From: Mucidula mucida
Taxonomy: Eukaryota; Basidiomycota; Agaricomycetes; Agaricales; Physalacriaceae
Reading direction: 5' to 3'
Length of the DNA: 64,000 nucleotides
NCBI GenBank assembly: GCA_015501055.1
Contig: JADNYV010000015.1
Span: forward strand, 365,902-429,901
This document shows positions 24,772-35,539 of this stretch, piece after piece. The first letter of the stretch is position 1. Every line of letters begins with the position of its first letter. A program made the translations under genes and the position numbers. A model generated the notes under the pieces. The model was not told where the DNA came from and ran no database searches. It saw only the letters and a list, made by a program, of their open reading frames with translations.

Positions 24772-25000
24772 TATTACGGAGGCACCGCCTCCCGTATTTG
24801 GTTATCTAATTTTTGCCGCCCTTGTTCCTCGTGCTCTGCTTGCAACACGAGGACGCGATGACCTTGCCACTGCAGTATCGGCTTGTGTTGTCGGGGGAAC
24901 TCTTTCTTTTGCTTGTGTCTAGTCGGGTGCTTCCATTTGGCGGCACTCCGGGATACAGCAAATCTCCGAGTTTCAATTCTCTTTGCTCTAGATTTCTCGT

Positions 25001-25018
25001 CGATCGATCGATCGATCG
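25001..25018. repeat. CGAT tetranucleotide microsatellite
   Basis: Four and a half tandem CGAT units, in the region upstream of the small zinc-finger gene. Confidence 0.85.
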
Positions 25019-25480
25019 TTTATTTCTCATTGTATGGTCTCATGTACATTTGAAGGTCCTGCGGGGATGACGATTCAAGCCATTGATTGGACTGGTGTTG
25101 CAATGAGCGCTTCTTGGCCATAGTCCTTCGCTCTTGCTGGTTGTGACGAGCTTCTCAGCTCGTATCCTCCCTGGTATGTCCGTTCCACGTGTAGCAGCCA
25201 CTTGCTAATGTGGACAATTGAATGCAGCTTAGATGCAGCCCTATTGAGGTGCTGCCACAACAATGGAGCATCGGCTTCCAAATTTAGTAACTGTGACCAG
25301 TCTGTGGTCTGTCGGCTGCGATCGATGTGGACTTAACGGACAATGGGAGTCGTGATGCCTGTTGTGGACGCGTCGCGCGAGGGTACATAAGCCCAGTGCA
25401 CTCTACTATTTGCCCCAGAGCTGGTGTCTCTTCCACACATCTATCCTCATAATCCTCTTCCCACTTACGACTTCTTCACG

Positions 25481-26389
25481 ATGGTTTCCCTTGGTGCTCT
25501 CGTACACACATTCATGAAGAACGACCCCCCCTCGTCGCCCACAAAGCGCCAGGGGACTGTGTTCCCCGCCGACTTTAACATATTCTCACTGGTTGAAACC
25601 GAGGAAGACGCGGACAGCACATGGGAATTCACAGCGCCGAGTCCTCTGTTTTGGGAGATTGCTCGACGCAGTGCTGAACCTGTCTTGTCCCCAGCCCAGA
25701 CAATCGCGCTCAAATATCGCAAGCAGCTGACCATCAAAGTGCCCGCGCGCACTGCCCCGCCATTACCCACTAGCGATGAGGCCTCTGAGGACGAAACCGT
25801 TGTTGAAAACGCGTCTACTGCCAGCAGTGTAACGCTGCCTGTCGCTACTCAAGGCGCAGCCTTCAGACACGACCCCGCCTGTGAAGGTATTCTCGTCCAA
25901 AGCGTCAGTTTTCATATCATGCGCCATCCATCAGCTATGAGCTTATTCCCTACTTCTAGCGCGCCGAGGCTGTTGCAGAAATGGAGAAATGCGGCGCCTC
26001 ATCGCAAGACCTCCTCGTTTGCACTCGCTTTGGATGCCGCGACACTCTCCGCAACGCTAGGGCTCTTGAAATGCATCTCGCGCTCCACGAGATTGCGGAC
26101 GAGACCGATGAGCTGTATGTACAGCTCCTTTGGTTTCCCCTTCTCACGCTCAAATGTCTTTGCAGCCCCTTCGAATGCCTTGATTGCGAAATTCGGTTCG
26201 AGACCGAGCATGCTCTGGATACGCATCACTGCGTCGAGCTCCCCCCAATGCCTCTTCCCACTCCGCTTTTCAGCCCTACAGTTGGTGTGTCTGTTTTCTA
26301 CTATCCGCTTGTTTTCAATGTTGACTTGTTCTCGTCTAGCCATGTTCAAGCGGTTGTTTTCTCCCTTCACCCCCTCTCATACCAATTAA
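25481..26389 (+). CDS. Small protein with two C2H2-like zinc-finger motifs
   Basis: Starts at ATG 25481 (M-V-S-L-G-A-L-V-H-T-F-M). Exon 1 ends near 25885 at a GTATTC donor. The next exon gives V-C-T-R-F-G-C-R-D-T-L and M-H-L-A-L-H (C-x4-C then H-x3-H). A GTATGT...TTTGCAG intron leads to F-E-C-L-D-C-E-I-R-F and L-D-T-H-H-C, a second finger-like C-x2-C...H-H. The last intron joins to A-M-F-K-R-L-F-S-P-F-T-P-S-H-T-N and a stop at 26387-26389. About 220-240 residues. The fingers suggest nucleic-acid or protein binding, but the spacing is not canonical. The gene sits about 700 bp from the foldback element. Confidence 0.58.
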   Translation: MVSLGALVHTFMKNDPPSSPTKRQGTVFPADFNIFSLVETEEDADSTWEFTAPSPLFWEIARRSAEPVLSPAQTIALKYRKQLTIKVPARTAPPLPTSDEASEDETVVENASTASSVTLPVATQGAAFRHDPACEGILVQSVSFHIMRHPSAMSLFPTSSAPRLLQKWRNAAPHRKTSSFALALDAATLSATLGLLKCISRSTRLRTRPMSCMYSSFGFPFSRSNVFAAPSNALIAKFGSRPSMLWIRITASSSPQCLFPLRFSALQLVCLFSTIRLFSMLTCSRLAMFKRLFSPFTPSHTN

Positions 26390-27217
26390 TCTGCTCCTTT
26401 ACCCTAATATCTAATTGTCCATGAATACTGTATCTATCGATTCCTATCACCCATCACTATGCCATCGTTGTAGCCATAGACATCATTGTACATAATCTCA
26501 TGCTCTTTACACGCCTTGGATTCCTGTATCTCGGTCAATAATTCACCTATTTCTTGAATCTCACCTTTGGCTCCTCCCCTCAACGGTTGAGCTTGGTTTG
26601 TACGTTGTAGATCGATGAAATAGTAATACAGCTGCCTAGTAGCGCAATCTAAGTATTTCTCCACAGATCAGCAAACGGTCGTCGAGGTTTATCGCATAGC
26701 GCTTTTCGCCGACGCGTCACTAGCACGCGTCGTTGCACCTGGGTTGCACGATCATCAAGTCTCTCAATCCCAGACAGCGACTCAATGTGACCCGTTCATA
26801 CATCTTTGCGGATCTCCATCGCGCGCAGCGCTGGGCCCAAAAGAGACCATGGAGTTGCATGAGCAGGTTATGTACTCCGCTTGCCGAAATTGGAGCGCTC
26901 TGATCGTGACTTCGAGGCTCGCGCGATCGAGGCCTGTGGCGGGCCGAGTGTCAATCAAGATAACAGGTTGTATCGGTTTTGTGGAGCAGCGGCGTAAGCA
27001 GTGGTTTATGCAGGAGAACATAGCCTTGTCGAATTTGTTGATAATTGGTGCGCGGTGAATATCTGAAATGTCATTCTTCTTCTGGTTTCCTATAATTCAA
27101 GAGTGCCAACAGTCAGCAACACGGAGATAAATGAGTAGTAAGAGTTGTAAACTGCCTTAATTCCACGGAGGCTTGAATACCGTGCACAATGAAGTAGCAT
27201 TCGAATTGCCAGGAATA
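26390..27217. other. Intergenic region with weak coding-like stretch
   Basis: No secure gene. A stretch at about 26890-26995 reads D-F-E-A-R-A-I-E-A-C-G-G-P-S-V-N-Q-D-N in one plus frame and could be a relic, but it has no start and no recognised domain. Confidence 0.3.
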
Positions 27218-28472
27218 TCACAACGCGTTCCAATCATGAGCTGTCGCATACATATCACCATAGTAAAACGATTCTCTCTGGCCAATCAGCGGCACCGCTT
27301 CTCGAAGAAGCTGTATGAAGCTCGAGGCCTCAGCTCGCTCGACATCCTGCTCGTAATGGACACATATTTTAATCTTCCTCGGCTCAATACCCGCAATGGC
27401 TGCGTCCAAAGGCCCCCAGACATCGCCTGAGCGTAATTTTTCCTCTGAAGGGGTGTCAGGACCAGCGCCGCGCGACCCAAGAATGATGTTATTCACAATC
27501 TTTTGAATTGCACATTCCTCCGCATCTCGTGCGCTCGTGAAGTTCTTGGTCAACCATATGATGGTTTCGAGAGGCTCTGTATTCTGGACAATATCGAAGG
27601 ATATCCGAGGGATGGCAGCAATGGATATTATATCCATGTCCTCATCCATAGAGACTGAGAAATGTATGAGGATTGAGTATTGCCGTTGTGTGAAAGAGAG
27701 ATTTACTAACGCGATTCGCAGCTATGAAACGACAGCTCTTCCAATGGTGAAGGGATTGCGGCGAGAAGAGCCCGCATTGTATCCTCCATCGGATCTTCCG
27801 TGTCCCCTTCATCTTGGTTGAAGGCGAGCGAGAGACATGTCAGACGCTCCAAGGTAAACGGAAGCGATTTTTCCAATACCATTCGAAGAATGCTTGCACC
27901 GATGGGTGTAAGGTCGATATGCAAGAACTTGGGCGCGGAGAGAGGCTCATCTGGTTCAGTGACGTCTTCAAGCTCATCCAACGTAGGGCCCTTCGCATTG
28001 TATGAATCTGATCTCCTCAAGACCAGAGAATTTCGAGAGGACGTCGAATAGATCTGTGTCGAGATCGTCGAATTTGGCTCTCTTGAAAGTGATGGCTGAG
28101 AGGTTCCATGTATCCTTCATGTGCTCAGGGACAGCCTCGGGAAGGCATTCGAGGCGGCCGGCAAGTTCAACATGATGAACATTTTCCCGAAAAGCGGAAG
28201 AAGGTCAACCGGTCAGTCCTCCGTGCAGTGTATGGCGATCGTACGAATGAAAGATACGAAAGTTGGGTTCGCGGTCAATACAGCGCATACGCTTGCTGAG
28301 GAATCTGGAATCTCGAGTCTGTACCAGAGACGGGCGCGGCTCGCTGGGAGGAACGACCGCGCCACTCTACAACAATTTGACAAGAGACCTCCAATGAAGC
28401 TGGGTCGTCGAGGTCCACTTCGCCGATGATGGCGTCAATCAACTCTTGGGATACTTGCATGGTAGCTGCCAT
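27218..28472 (-). pseudogene. Decayed F-box-like protein gene (paralogue of the gene at 44.7-46.0 kb)
   Basis: The minus strand carries recognisable blocks of the intact F-box-like gene at 44715-46003: Q-E-L-I-D-A-I-I-G-E-V-D-L-D-D (F-box start), V-A-R-S-F-L-P-A-S-R-A-R-L-W, F-I-R-T-I-A-I-H-C-T-E-D, V-E-L-A-G-R-L-E-C-L-P-E, L-E-R-L-T-C-L-S-L-A-F, and I-A-A-I-P-R-I-S-F-D-I with N-T-E-P-L-E-T-I. These blocks lie in different frames: a one-base shift near 28390, a TGA right after C-T-E-D near 28210, and another shift near 28195. The downstream part, to 27218, is open apart from one plausible intron. The lesions make a full product unlikely. It is best read as a pseudogene, although the 3' half could still be transcribed. 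Confidence 0.62.
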
Positions 28473-28732
28473 GAACCTGCGCCATAGAGTGAAACGGCGC
28501 ACGAGTACGAATAGGCATAGGACTAACTTGAACAATTACGGACTTGGGAACCAGGCGAAGTTCAAAACCGTTTTGGGTCAAGAAGGTGTGGAGCAAAGCG
28601 AAAGGCCGCGGCCAAACCTCATGTTTGCCGAAGTGCCGCTGCGGAAGGCGGAAGCTTTCCGTCTCTCTCCCAAGCTTATCAGAGTTATCTCTATAATGGC
28701 GCCCTCATTGCGTTTCTTTACTACCTTGAACG

Positions 28733-30889
28733 ATGAAGGGAACAGGATACACAGGCGGCTTGCCTACCTATGAAGAGTCCACTGCGAAGCCGAAAGGCAG
28801 GCGATTTGCTCTGGCATTGGGTCTGATCACGTCCGTAGCTCTCTTGCAGTACTACCACGCATCCATCCCTTCTCTGCGCACAGAAAACGTCCATGTGTAT
28901 TCCGACTTAGTGGATTCAGCTTATGCGCCTGCCTGTCCTCAGACTGCACCGCTTATCCCGGAACGTAACCGCGAATTTTGGGACGTTGCAAATGAGATTA
29001 TTGGGTCAGACGATTTCAAGTGGAAAGCTATCTCCTTGCTTGCTGGTGCTGTCAATATTCCGTAAGTGCTGATTCTTGCTTGTTATAGCCTACCTCACGC
29101 GTCTTGTAGGACCGAAACATTTGACGAAATGGGTCCACCAGAAGAAGACCCTCGCTTCGAAACGCGTGGAAAACTACACGAGTATTTGCTTGAGAGTTTT
29201 CCTCTGGTGTGAGCCTTCAAGACTCCGCCTTCTTCTCATCTTGATCGCGTTTAGACATTCTACGTTCGACTTGAAGAAGGTCAACACTTATGGATTGATA
29301 TATACCTGGAAAGGACAAAATGAATCGCTCAAGCCTATCCTCCTTCTTGCTCATCAAGGTTTGCATTTTTCATTTCGACTCGCGCTTTTAATCACCGTGA
29401 CAGACGTCGTACCTGTCAATCCCGACACTGTCGGCCTTTGGACTCACCCGCCTTTCTCTGGTCATTTTGATGGCACCAAGATCTGGGGAAGAGGTGCTTC
29501 AGACGACAAAAGTGGGGTCATTGGTATCCTGTAAGTGATACGCTCCGTTAGATGTCGTCCCGCTTACCATCTACATAGCACGACACTTGAGATCCTTCTC
29601 TCACACGGCTTCATATCGACAAGGACGATCATCCTTTCATTTGGTTTTGATGAAGAGGGCGGTGGCACCAAGGTATTAACTCGCAGCAATCATAATGACG
29701 GGTCTTCTAAAGACGCGTTTAGGGAGCCGGAACTCTAGCTCCTGCTCTTTTGGAACTGTATGGCGAGAATTCGATGGCCTTTGTGCTAGACGAAACTGGA
29801 TCTTTCTCAGAGCAGTTCGGACACGTTTTTGCCATGGCAGGAGTGACAGAGAAGGGTTTCATGAATGTCAAAATGGAAGTTGATACTCCTGGTGGTCACA
29901 GCAGCGTTCCACCCTCTCACACTGCCATCGGGATCCTTTCTAGAATGGTTGTGGAGTTTGAAGAGGATCCCTTCATGATCCATCTCGTGAGTGCCGCGTG
30001 GTATTCGTATCGCGTCTCTTCTGACACGCGTCTTGAAGGAACGTCAAACCCCTACGTATGATCTCTTCCAATGCTTTGCGGAGTATGGCAAGGATATGCC
30101 AGATGAGCTTCGTGCGACGATAAAAGAGGCGGCACAGTCTGACGAATCGCTTTCTAAAGTAGAGAATATTCTCTTCAACGACCCGTTATTCAAAAGCCTT
30201 GTGGCAACAACACAGCCCGTTGACATGATTCACGGTGGTGTCAAATCTAACGCACTCCCCGAACAGGCCTGGGCTGTCGTGAATCATCGCATCTCCACGC
30301 AGAGGTATTAATAATGTGCTTCACTGTCCATCCAAAATTTAACTCACACTTCCTCCAGTTCGGTAGCCCAAACGCAGAAGCACGATACGGATCTTCTCAT
30401 CCCGTTGGCTCATCGCTTCAATCTGACCTACACCGCCTTTGGGCAAGATGTCACCGAGATGAACGTCTCATCGAAAGGATCCCTCATATTGAGTTCGTTT
30501 CAAACGATCCCGCCGGCACCGGTTACGCCGTCGAGCGGGAAAAACGCTGCTGCGTATGAGTTGCTTTCCGGGACTATCAAGGCGACGTATAATTCCCATC
30601 GGGCGCTCGAAGGCGATAATATTGCTGTGACACCCGGGATGCCGACCGGGAATACCGACTCGCGATACTATTGGAGCCTGAGCGAGAATATCCTTAGGTA
30701 TAATCATCATATCGCAGACCCCAAGCTCGGTCAACACACGGTGAACGAATGTACGCATCATTTCTCATGTTGTGTTATGAGAAGGCGCTGATTGTGTCTT
30801 GAGCAGACCTATCTCTCGATGCATACTTGGAGATTATTCGTTTCTTCACTACTTTGATCTTGAATGCAGATGAATCGACAACATTGTAA
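28733..30889 (+). CDS. M20 family metallopeptidase, vacuolar carboxypeptidase S-like
   Basis: Starts at ATG 28733. The N-terminus has a short cytosolic part (T-G-G-L-P-T-Y-E-E) and a single hydrophobic anchor ([12 protein letters not shown]), as in type II vacuolar carboxypeptidase S. After splicing, the zinc-ligand signature [13 protein letters not shown] appears, followed by [21 protein letters not shown] (second metal ligand), [12 protein letters not shown] (catalytic Glu) and G-G-H-S-S-V-P-P. Further on, [14 protein letters not shown], and near the end [13 protein letters not shown]. The last exon begins after TTGAGCAG and ends at TAA 30887-30889. About nine exons; all catalytic blocks are intact. 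It probably releases C-terminal residues from peptides in the vacuole for nitrogen recycling. Confidence 0.9.
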
Positions 30890-31696
30890 CGTTGTATAAA
30901 ACTGGCAATGAAAAGAAATACATATCGCTGCACACTCATTTTTTCTTCATGCGGTCCGACTGAACAGAAGCAAAAAACGGCCAGTGATAATGTGGTATAT
31001 ATTTGTACAGATCATATAGTTAACGGGACACGCGACTGGGATTGAGAAGGGGATCAAAGTAAGTATTGAAAGCCCCAATACTACTCTTAGGACTAGATCT
31101 GCCAGATGCAACCCTTCTCCGACGACTAGGCATTCAATAGGGGACCCTTTCGCCGGAATATCCACCAAATTTTCATGAATGTAAAGCAACTCCGCGGCTT
31201 TCGCGGAGGGTACCAATTGACGGTGCAGGTGTAGGAGAATACAAGGACTTCAACGTGGACAAGAAAATATATGACGGCAGAGAAGAGGACAAATTCGATG
31301 TCGTTGATGAGAACAAATATGATAACGATGAGGACGGAAGAGGGAAATCATACAAACTTATGAATGATGATAGTAGCTCCTTTTGAAAAGTCGGTGTGTA
31401 TTTGGTGGCGGCTCCTCTCAAACATCAAGACATTCTCTAGGCAAAAGAGGACTGATATTCAAGAACGGCACAACGGGTGGGGACCGAGAACAGCCGGACG
31501 CACTCCATGGGGTGCCTGAGCTCTTGGGAGTGTTACAAGTATCAGCTCATTGCTACCCTAATAGAGCTCGAATCATATGCTCCGTCCTTCATATCCGGAG
31601 ACAACATGGCGCCCACCACAAAGTATAATGAACGTGGCGTCGATCGCAAGATTTTTTGAATGGGCGCATGCATCAGATTTACTGACGCGCTACACG
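30890..31696. other. Convergent intergenic region
   Basis: About 800 bp between the 3' ends of the M20 peptidase and TGS1. Low-complexity Ser/Leu frames on the minus strand near 31173-31421 reflect a purine-rich plus strand, not a gene. Confidence 0.35.
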
Positions 31697-32768
31697 TCAG
31701 AACATCTCACCCTGCCCATCTACCAGTCCCCCAAAATAACATGTGAGCGCCTTGAGCTTGTTGCCCATCCACTCTTCCTCCACCTCGATATCCTCCTGGG
31801 CACCGGACCTTACCAGTGCGCCTATTTCGTCCAAGTCCGAATTTCGGGGGAGGTAATACGCCACGTTGGGCGTAATCTTGCGCGTCAAGTGGAAGAGGTC
31901 TGCACCATGAATGGGTTGAATTGCAGAAAGTGAAAATGGGGGTGGGTCTGTGCCAGGGCCGGCCTCCTTGATGGGAGATGGGGTTCCGGACAGGTAAGAC
32001 GGTCCGCCCCAAGGCGGGCTGAGGAAAACCACGTCGATCTTGCGCGTGTTGCTTTGTGGGAGGGACGACGCAAAGGATATATAGTCGGTCAATATGAACT
32101 CTATACGATCGGCGACGCCATAGATTTGAGCATTATGCCGTGCGAGAGCTAGGCGGAGGGGGGAGGTGTCGAGCGCGATGACTGGCGGCAGCGATGAGGA
32201 GTAATACAAGAACGAGAGTCGTGTGTGGAATTTACACACCTCTTTGGCATGTTTTCGCGAATGCGATGGCGTTTCCGCCGACGCCGCAGAACGCGTCGAG
32301 GATGGTGTCGCATCGACATCTTTCCGCAATTTGGTCGGCGATGAGCTCTGGAGTGACGCTGTACCAGCCTTCCTCGTCGAGTAGACATCCAGGCAGTGTG
32401 GCGTAAAGAGAAAAGAACCGTGTCCGTTGAAAGAAATCTGGATTGTATTTAATCCTCAGTATCAATGGCTTGTTTGGAAACCAACATTTTTTCAGATGTT
32501 CTGGGACATCGGCGGAGTGCTTGTAGTGCGGTACCAGGCCTGTGGCATCATAATTTGTAATCCAACGTAGTTGATTTTGTTCTGTTTCTTCCCTCTGTGT
32601 CGAAACGATTCCTTCATCCAATCTAGCTCTTTTTGCCGGTGGTTCCTCAGAACCGGCTGTGGAGCTCTCAGCTGGACTTTCTGCAGACGGGTCACCACCG
32701 CCAAAAGCCTGTTGAACGAACGCTGATAACCCGCTGAACGGCGTGGCGCGTTTTCGGTTTTTACCCAT
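31697..32768 (-). CDS. TGS1: Trimethylguanosine synthase / cap hypermethylase
   Basis: Starts at 32768 (M-G-K-N-R-K-R) and ends at 31697. The N-terminal part is basic with a bipartite-like P-A-K-R-A-R-L. The core matches TGS1: F-F-Q-R-T-R-F-F-S-L-Y, E-G-W-Y-S-V-T-P-E-L-I-A, motif I D-A-F-C-G-V-G-G-N-A-I-A-F-A, then after an intron V-I-A-L-D-T-S-P-L-R-L-A-L-A-R-H-N-A, and the catalytic L-S-P-P-W-G-G-P. The enzyme adds two methyl groups to the m7G cap of snRNAs and snoRNAs to form the 2,2,7-trimethylguanosine cap in the nucleus or nucleolus. It has the compact fungal size (about 310 residues). It shares a 131-bp intergenic region with the divergent Mediator subunit gene. Confidence 0.9.
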
Positions 32769-32899
32769 GGTCGTTATAAATGAAGAGGATCAAAAGCTCG
32801 TCCGAAAATGGTAGCGATCACCGCCGATCGAGTGATCAAGCAGGGCGCATCCTAGAAAGGCAGGTTGGTCGTCTTGCAGACAACCACCATGGTCGCGTA

Positions 32900-33489
32900 A
32901 TGTCTGAAGTCCCACAGACCGACGTTTCCCGCCCGTCGGCGCTGCCGACTGCGAAACTGCACAACCGCGCCCCCCAGAATCTCTCTGAGCAAAACTCTGC
33001 CGAATACCTGGACAACATCGAGAATGAATGGAACAAGCGCGTTGATACCGAAATCGAGACCCTCGTAGACGGCATGGTCGATCTCGTCAGCCTTGCTTCT
33101 GTGTGTTCTTTACTTTCTCATCGGGGACAGTACATTGACTCGGGGTTTCCGGCAGATTGGAGACAAGGACAAGTTCCGCATGGCCCAAGAGGCTTTCCAA
33201 GCCCAGTCTCGGGCAGATTCCATGGTACGGTATTTCTTCGCCCTTGTCTATCTTCGCAACTCTCATGTGGAGTGCGTAGGTCCGCGCTGCGAATTCTCTT
33301 CTTGCCATAACGCACTCCCTCAAGCTCTTGCTCCTTCTCTCCGATGAGCAGCAGATTTCGCAGAAGAGAGATGCAGAGCTCAAGGTTATTCGCGAGCAGA
33401 AGACCGAAGCGAGGAAAGAGTGCGCTGCGCTTCTCAACGAGTTGTTGACTGGTCCTCGTAAACAGAGCCAATCGACGTCCGAAACCTGA
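32900..33489 (+). CDS. MED22: Mediator complex subunit 22
   Basis: ATG 32900 starts M-S-E-V-P-Q-T-D-V-S-R. The mature reading contains Y-L-D-N-I-E-N-E-W-N-K-R-V-D-T-E-I-E-T-L-V, then, after an intron at about 33102-33150, I-G-D-K-D-K-F-R-M-A-Q-E-A-F-Q-A-Q-S-R-A-D-S-M, and after a second intron S-L-L-A-I-T-H-S-L-K-L-L-L-L-L-S-D. This matches the Med22/Surf5 family: two helices ending in a leucine-rich helix before a charged C-terminal coiled coil. Med22 belongs to the Mediator head module and contacts Med11. About 150 residues with a stop at 33487-33489. An in-frame upstream ATG (32780) would add a basic extension, but the family fits the shorter start. Confidence 0.84.
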
Positions 33490-35539
33490 TTGGATCTTGT
33501 TATATAGGCTCCGTTGCACGATCGGATGGGTATTGTGAGATGGCTATGGTCCGGCCAGCCAATCTGAATTGTGCACCATAGCCTTAGGTGTCGACCTTGG
33601 ACTTTCTAGCGCGTCTATTCATGAAATCGCGTCCCAATCTGAATTTTTTTTGGACAGATCGAAGAGTTCCATGAGATCCCTCTGGATCGTCTGATCTTTT
33701 CATGTGAAATCTTTCCGCGAACATACTGGCGCTCAATTTGGGCAACTTCGAGCGATCGTGGGATCTGTGGCGTTAGTCCTGCGTGCAAGCTATCATACAT
33801 TTTATGGCACATGGCCGGCGGTTAAATTCATGCGTAGTCGTTGATAGGCTGGGCTTGTACGTGTTCCTTGCGTATGTCACGGCTGGATCTTCGTCATGCG
33901 GATATACTCGATTCGCGTGTTTACTCAATCCTATTGTTCGTGCACGTCCACACATTCATTTCCGTACTTCTGTGTGCGATCGGGGACACGCTATTGTGAA
34001 ATCGAGGGTCCGAAGATTCAAGAAAGTGTTGTGCCTTCCGCTTATATCTAGATGAGACATATGAAACCAGGTGTCGTCTAGTGTCGTCGCGATTGTCAGG
34101 CCGGAGAAGTGAACGAAAGGAGGGAACGTAAAGTGAACACACCCCAGTCCCTTCCAACAATGTGGTTAACCGGACAGCCGCGCCAGTCAGTGGATGCCAG
34201 CAAAGCAAAGGCCTTGGCCCGCCGCATGGTGGTGAAATACAACTACTTTTAGTTTCTGCTCTATCCGACACTGAACGCCGGGTGCGCGATGTCAATGCAT
34301 TGTGTGATGTATGTGGATGTCGGTCCGGAATAAGCAGAGAATGTACCTTTAGAGAGAAACCCTGGACCAAGTTGCTTTGTGTATAATGATGACCTGAGAG
34401 GGTTCTAGTTGAAACAAGATAGATGTATAGACAGGCTCAAATACGGTGGCATCCTTCAGTCGGAGTCCGCGGCGAAGGAGTTGGAAGACGCGTCGCGTCG
34501 GGTACCCTGAGATTGGTTCACCTGGGTTTCCGGAGGGTTGTTGGGCGGGAAGTATGTACACTGACATAAGTGACTAGCAACGAGCACGTTGGAGTATTGT
34601 ATTGAGATAAGTGTTTCCTCGATGAGCTGAGCGGGCGCAGCAACGCCACAGGGTCTTTGGACTCACGAGGAGATATGGTTGTACAGAATCACAAGACGGG
34701 ATGAGATACGAGATTCGGCATGTTCCACGGCTGGATCTGGGAGATCTGGGATCAAAAATGGTGAGATTGTAATCAGAAACTAGGGAGGTGCACGTGAAGG
34801 GGAGAATGGAGAGAGAGGCGCTAAGCGTGAAACAGAGTAGGGCGGGAAAGAGAGGTCGGGAAGGGCGGGAGTAGTGAAGGCGTCGAGCATAGATTTACCT
34901 TTCTCATGATGAGATGAATAGAGGGCTTCTGTCCTCGTGTCACGTAAGGAAGGTTCGCAATCGATCTGAGATACGCCCGAAGAGGATCAGAGATTGCGCG
35001 AATGGACGACGTGGCGGCGCGCCTGGTAAACGACGACGGTAAGCACTAAGTAGGTGCGAGTGAACATTGTACGGTGCTTCGTGGGGGCTATGAGAGGCGA
35101 CTTGGATAGGATTTTATTATGATTATTATTACCTAACTCCGAATGGTGAGATCTAACCGAGCGGGGGCTTTACAGAGCTGGTGGCTTTCGAGCTGTTGGT
35201 TGCTTTCAATCCACCATCAGCGCTACGTCCAGACTGCTTGGCTTTTCTTTTTTTTCTCTTTCGTTCGAGTTGTCGAGTTGCTGGAATTTGTGCACGTAAA
35301 GGTCGCAAGTGCCGTTGCTGGACGACGTTTGACGTGAATAAAGGCGACTGACTAGTTGTTCGCTTGTCTTTGAAGGTGGGCTTGTCTCAGACAAGAAATG
35401 ATTGAATATTGGCTTTTGGCTGACTTGAAAGGCATCGCCAGATCCGTGGACATCGGCAGATACAAATAACCAGATTGGCAGAGACGCCTCGCCCCCCTGA
35501 TCTCGCTCGTTTTTCGTCCGCTCGATCTTGTGTTACTCG
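33490..35539. other. Long gene-free region upstream of the GATA factor
   Basis: About 2 kb with only short, unconvincing ORFs. The right half (34600-35100) is G/A-rich on the plus strand; the last 400 bp contain pyrimidine-rich blocks. It most likely holds an extended promoter and 5' leader for the GATA gene, possibly with upstream ORFs or a non-coding RNA. No repeat or domain was recognised. Confidence 0.4.

Noticed and set aside
26744..27058. 104-codon plus-strand ORF as a gene
   Set aside because: No recognisable motif, and other frames of the same stretch look equally coding-like; left as an unannotated relic.
31173..31421. Ser/Leu-rich minus-strand ORF
   Set aside because: Produced by a purine-rich plus strand in a convergent 3' region; low complexity and no start context.
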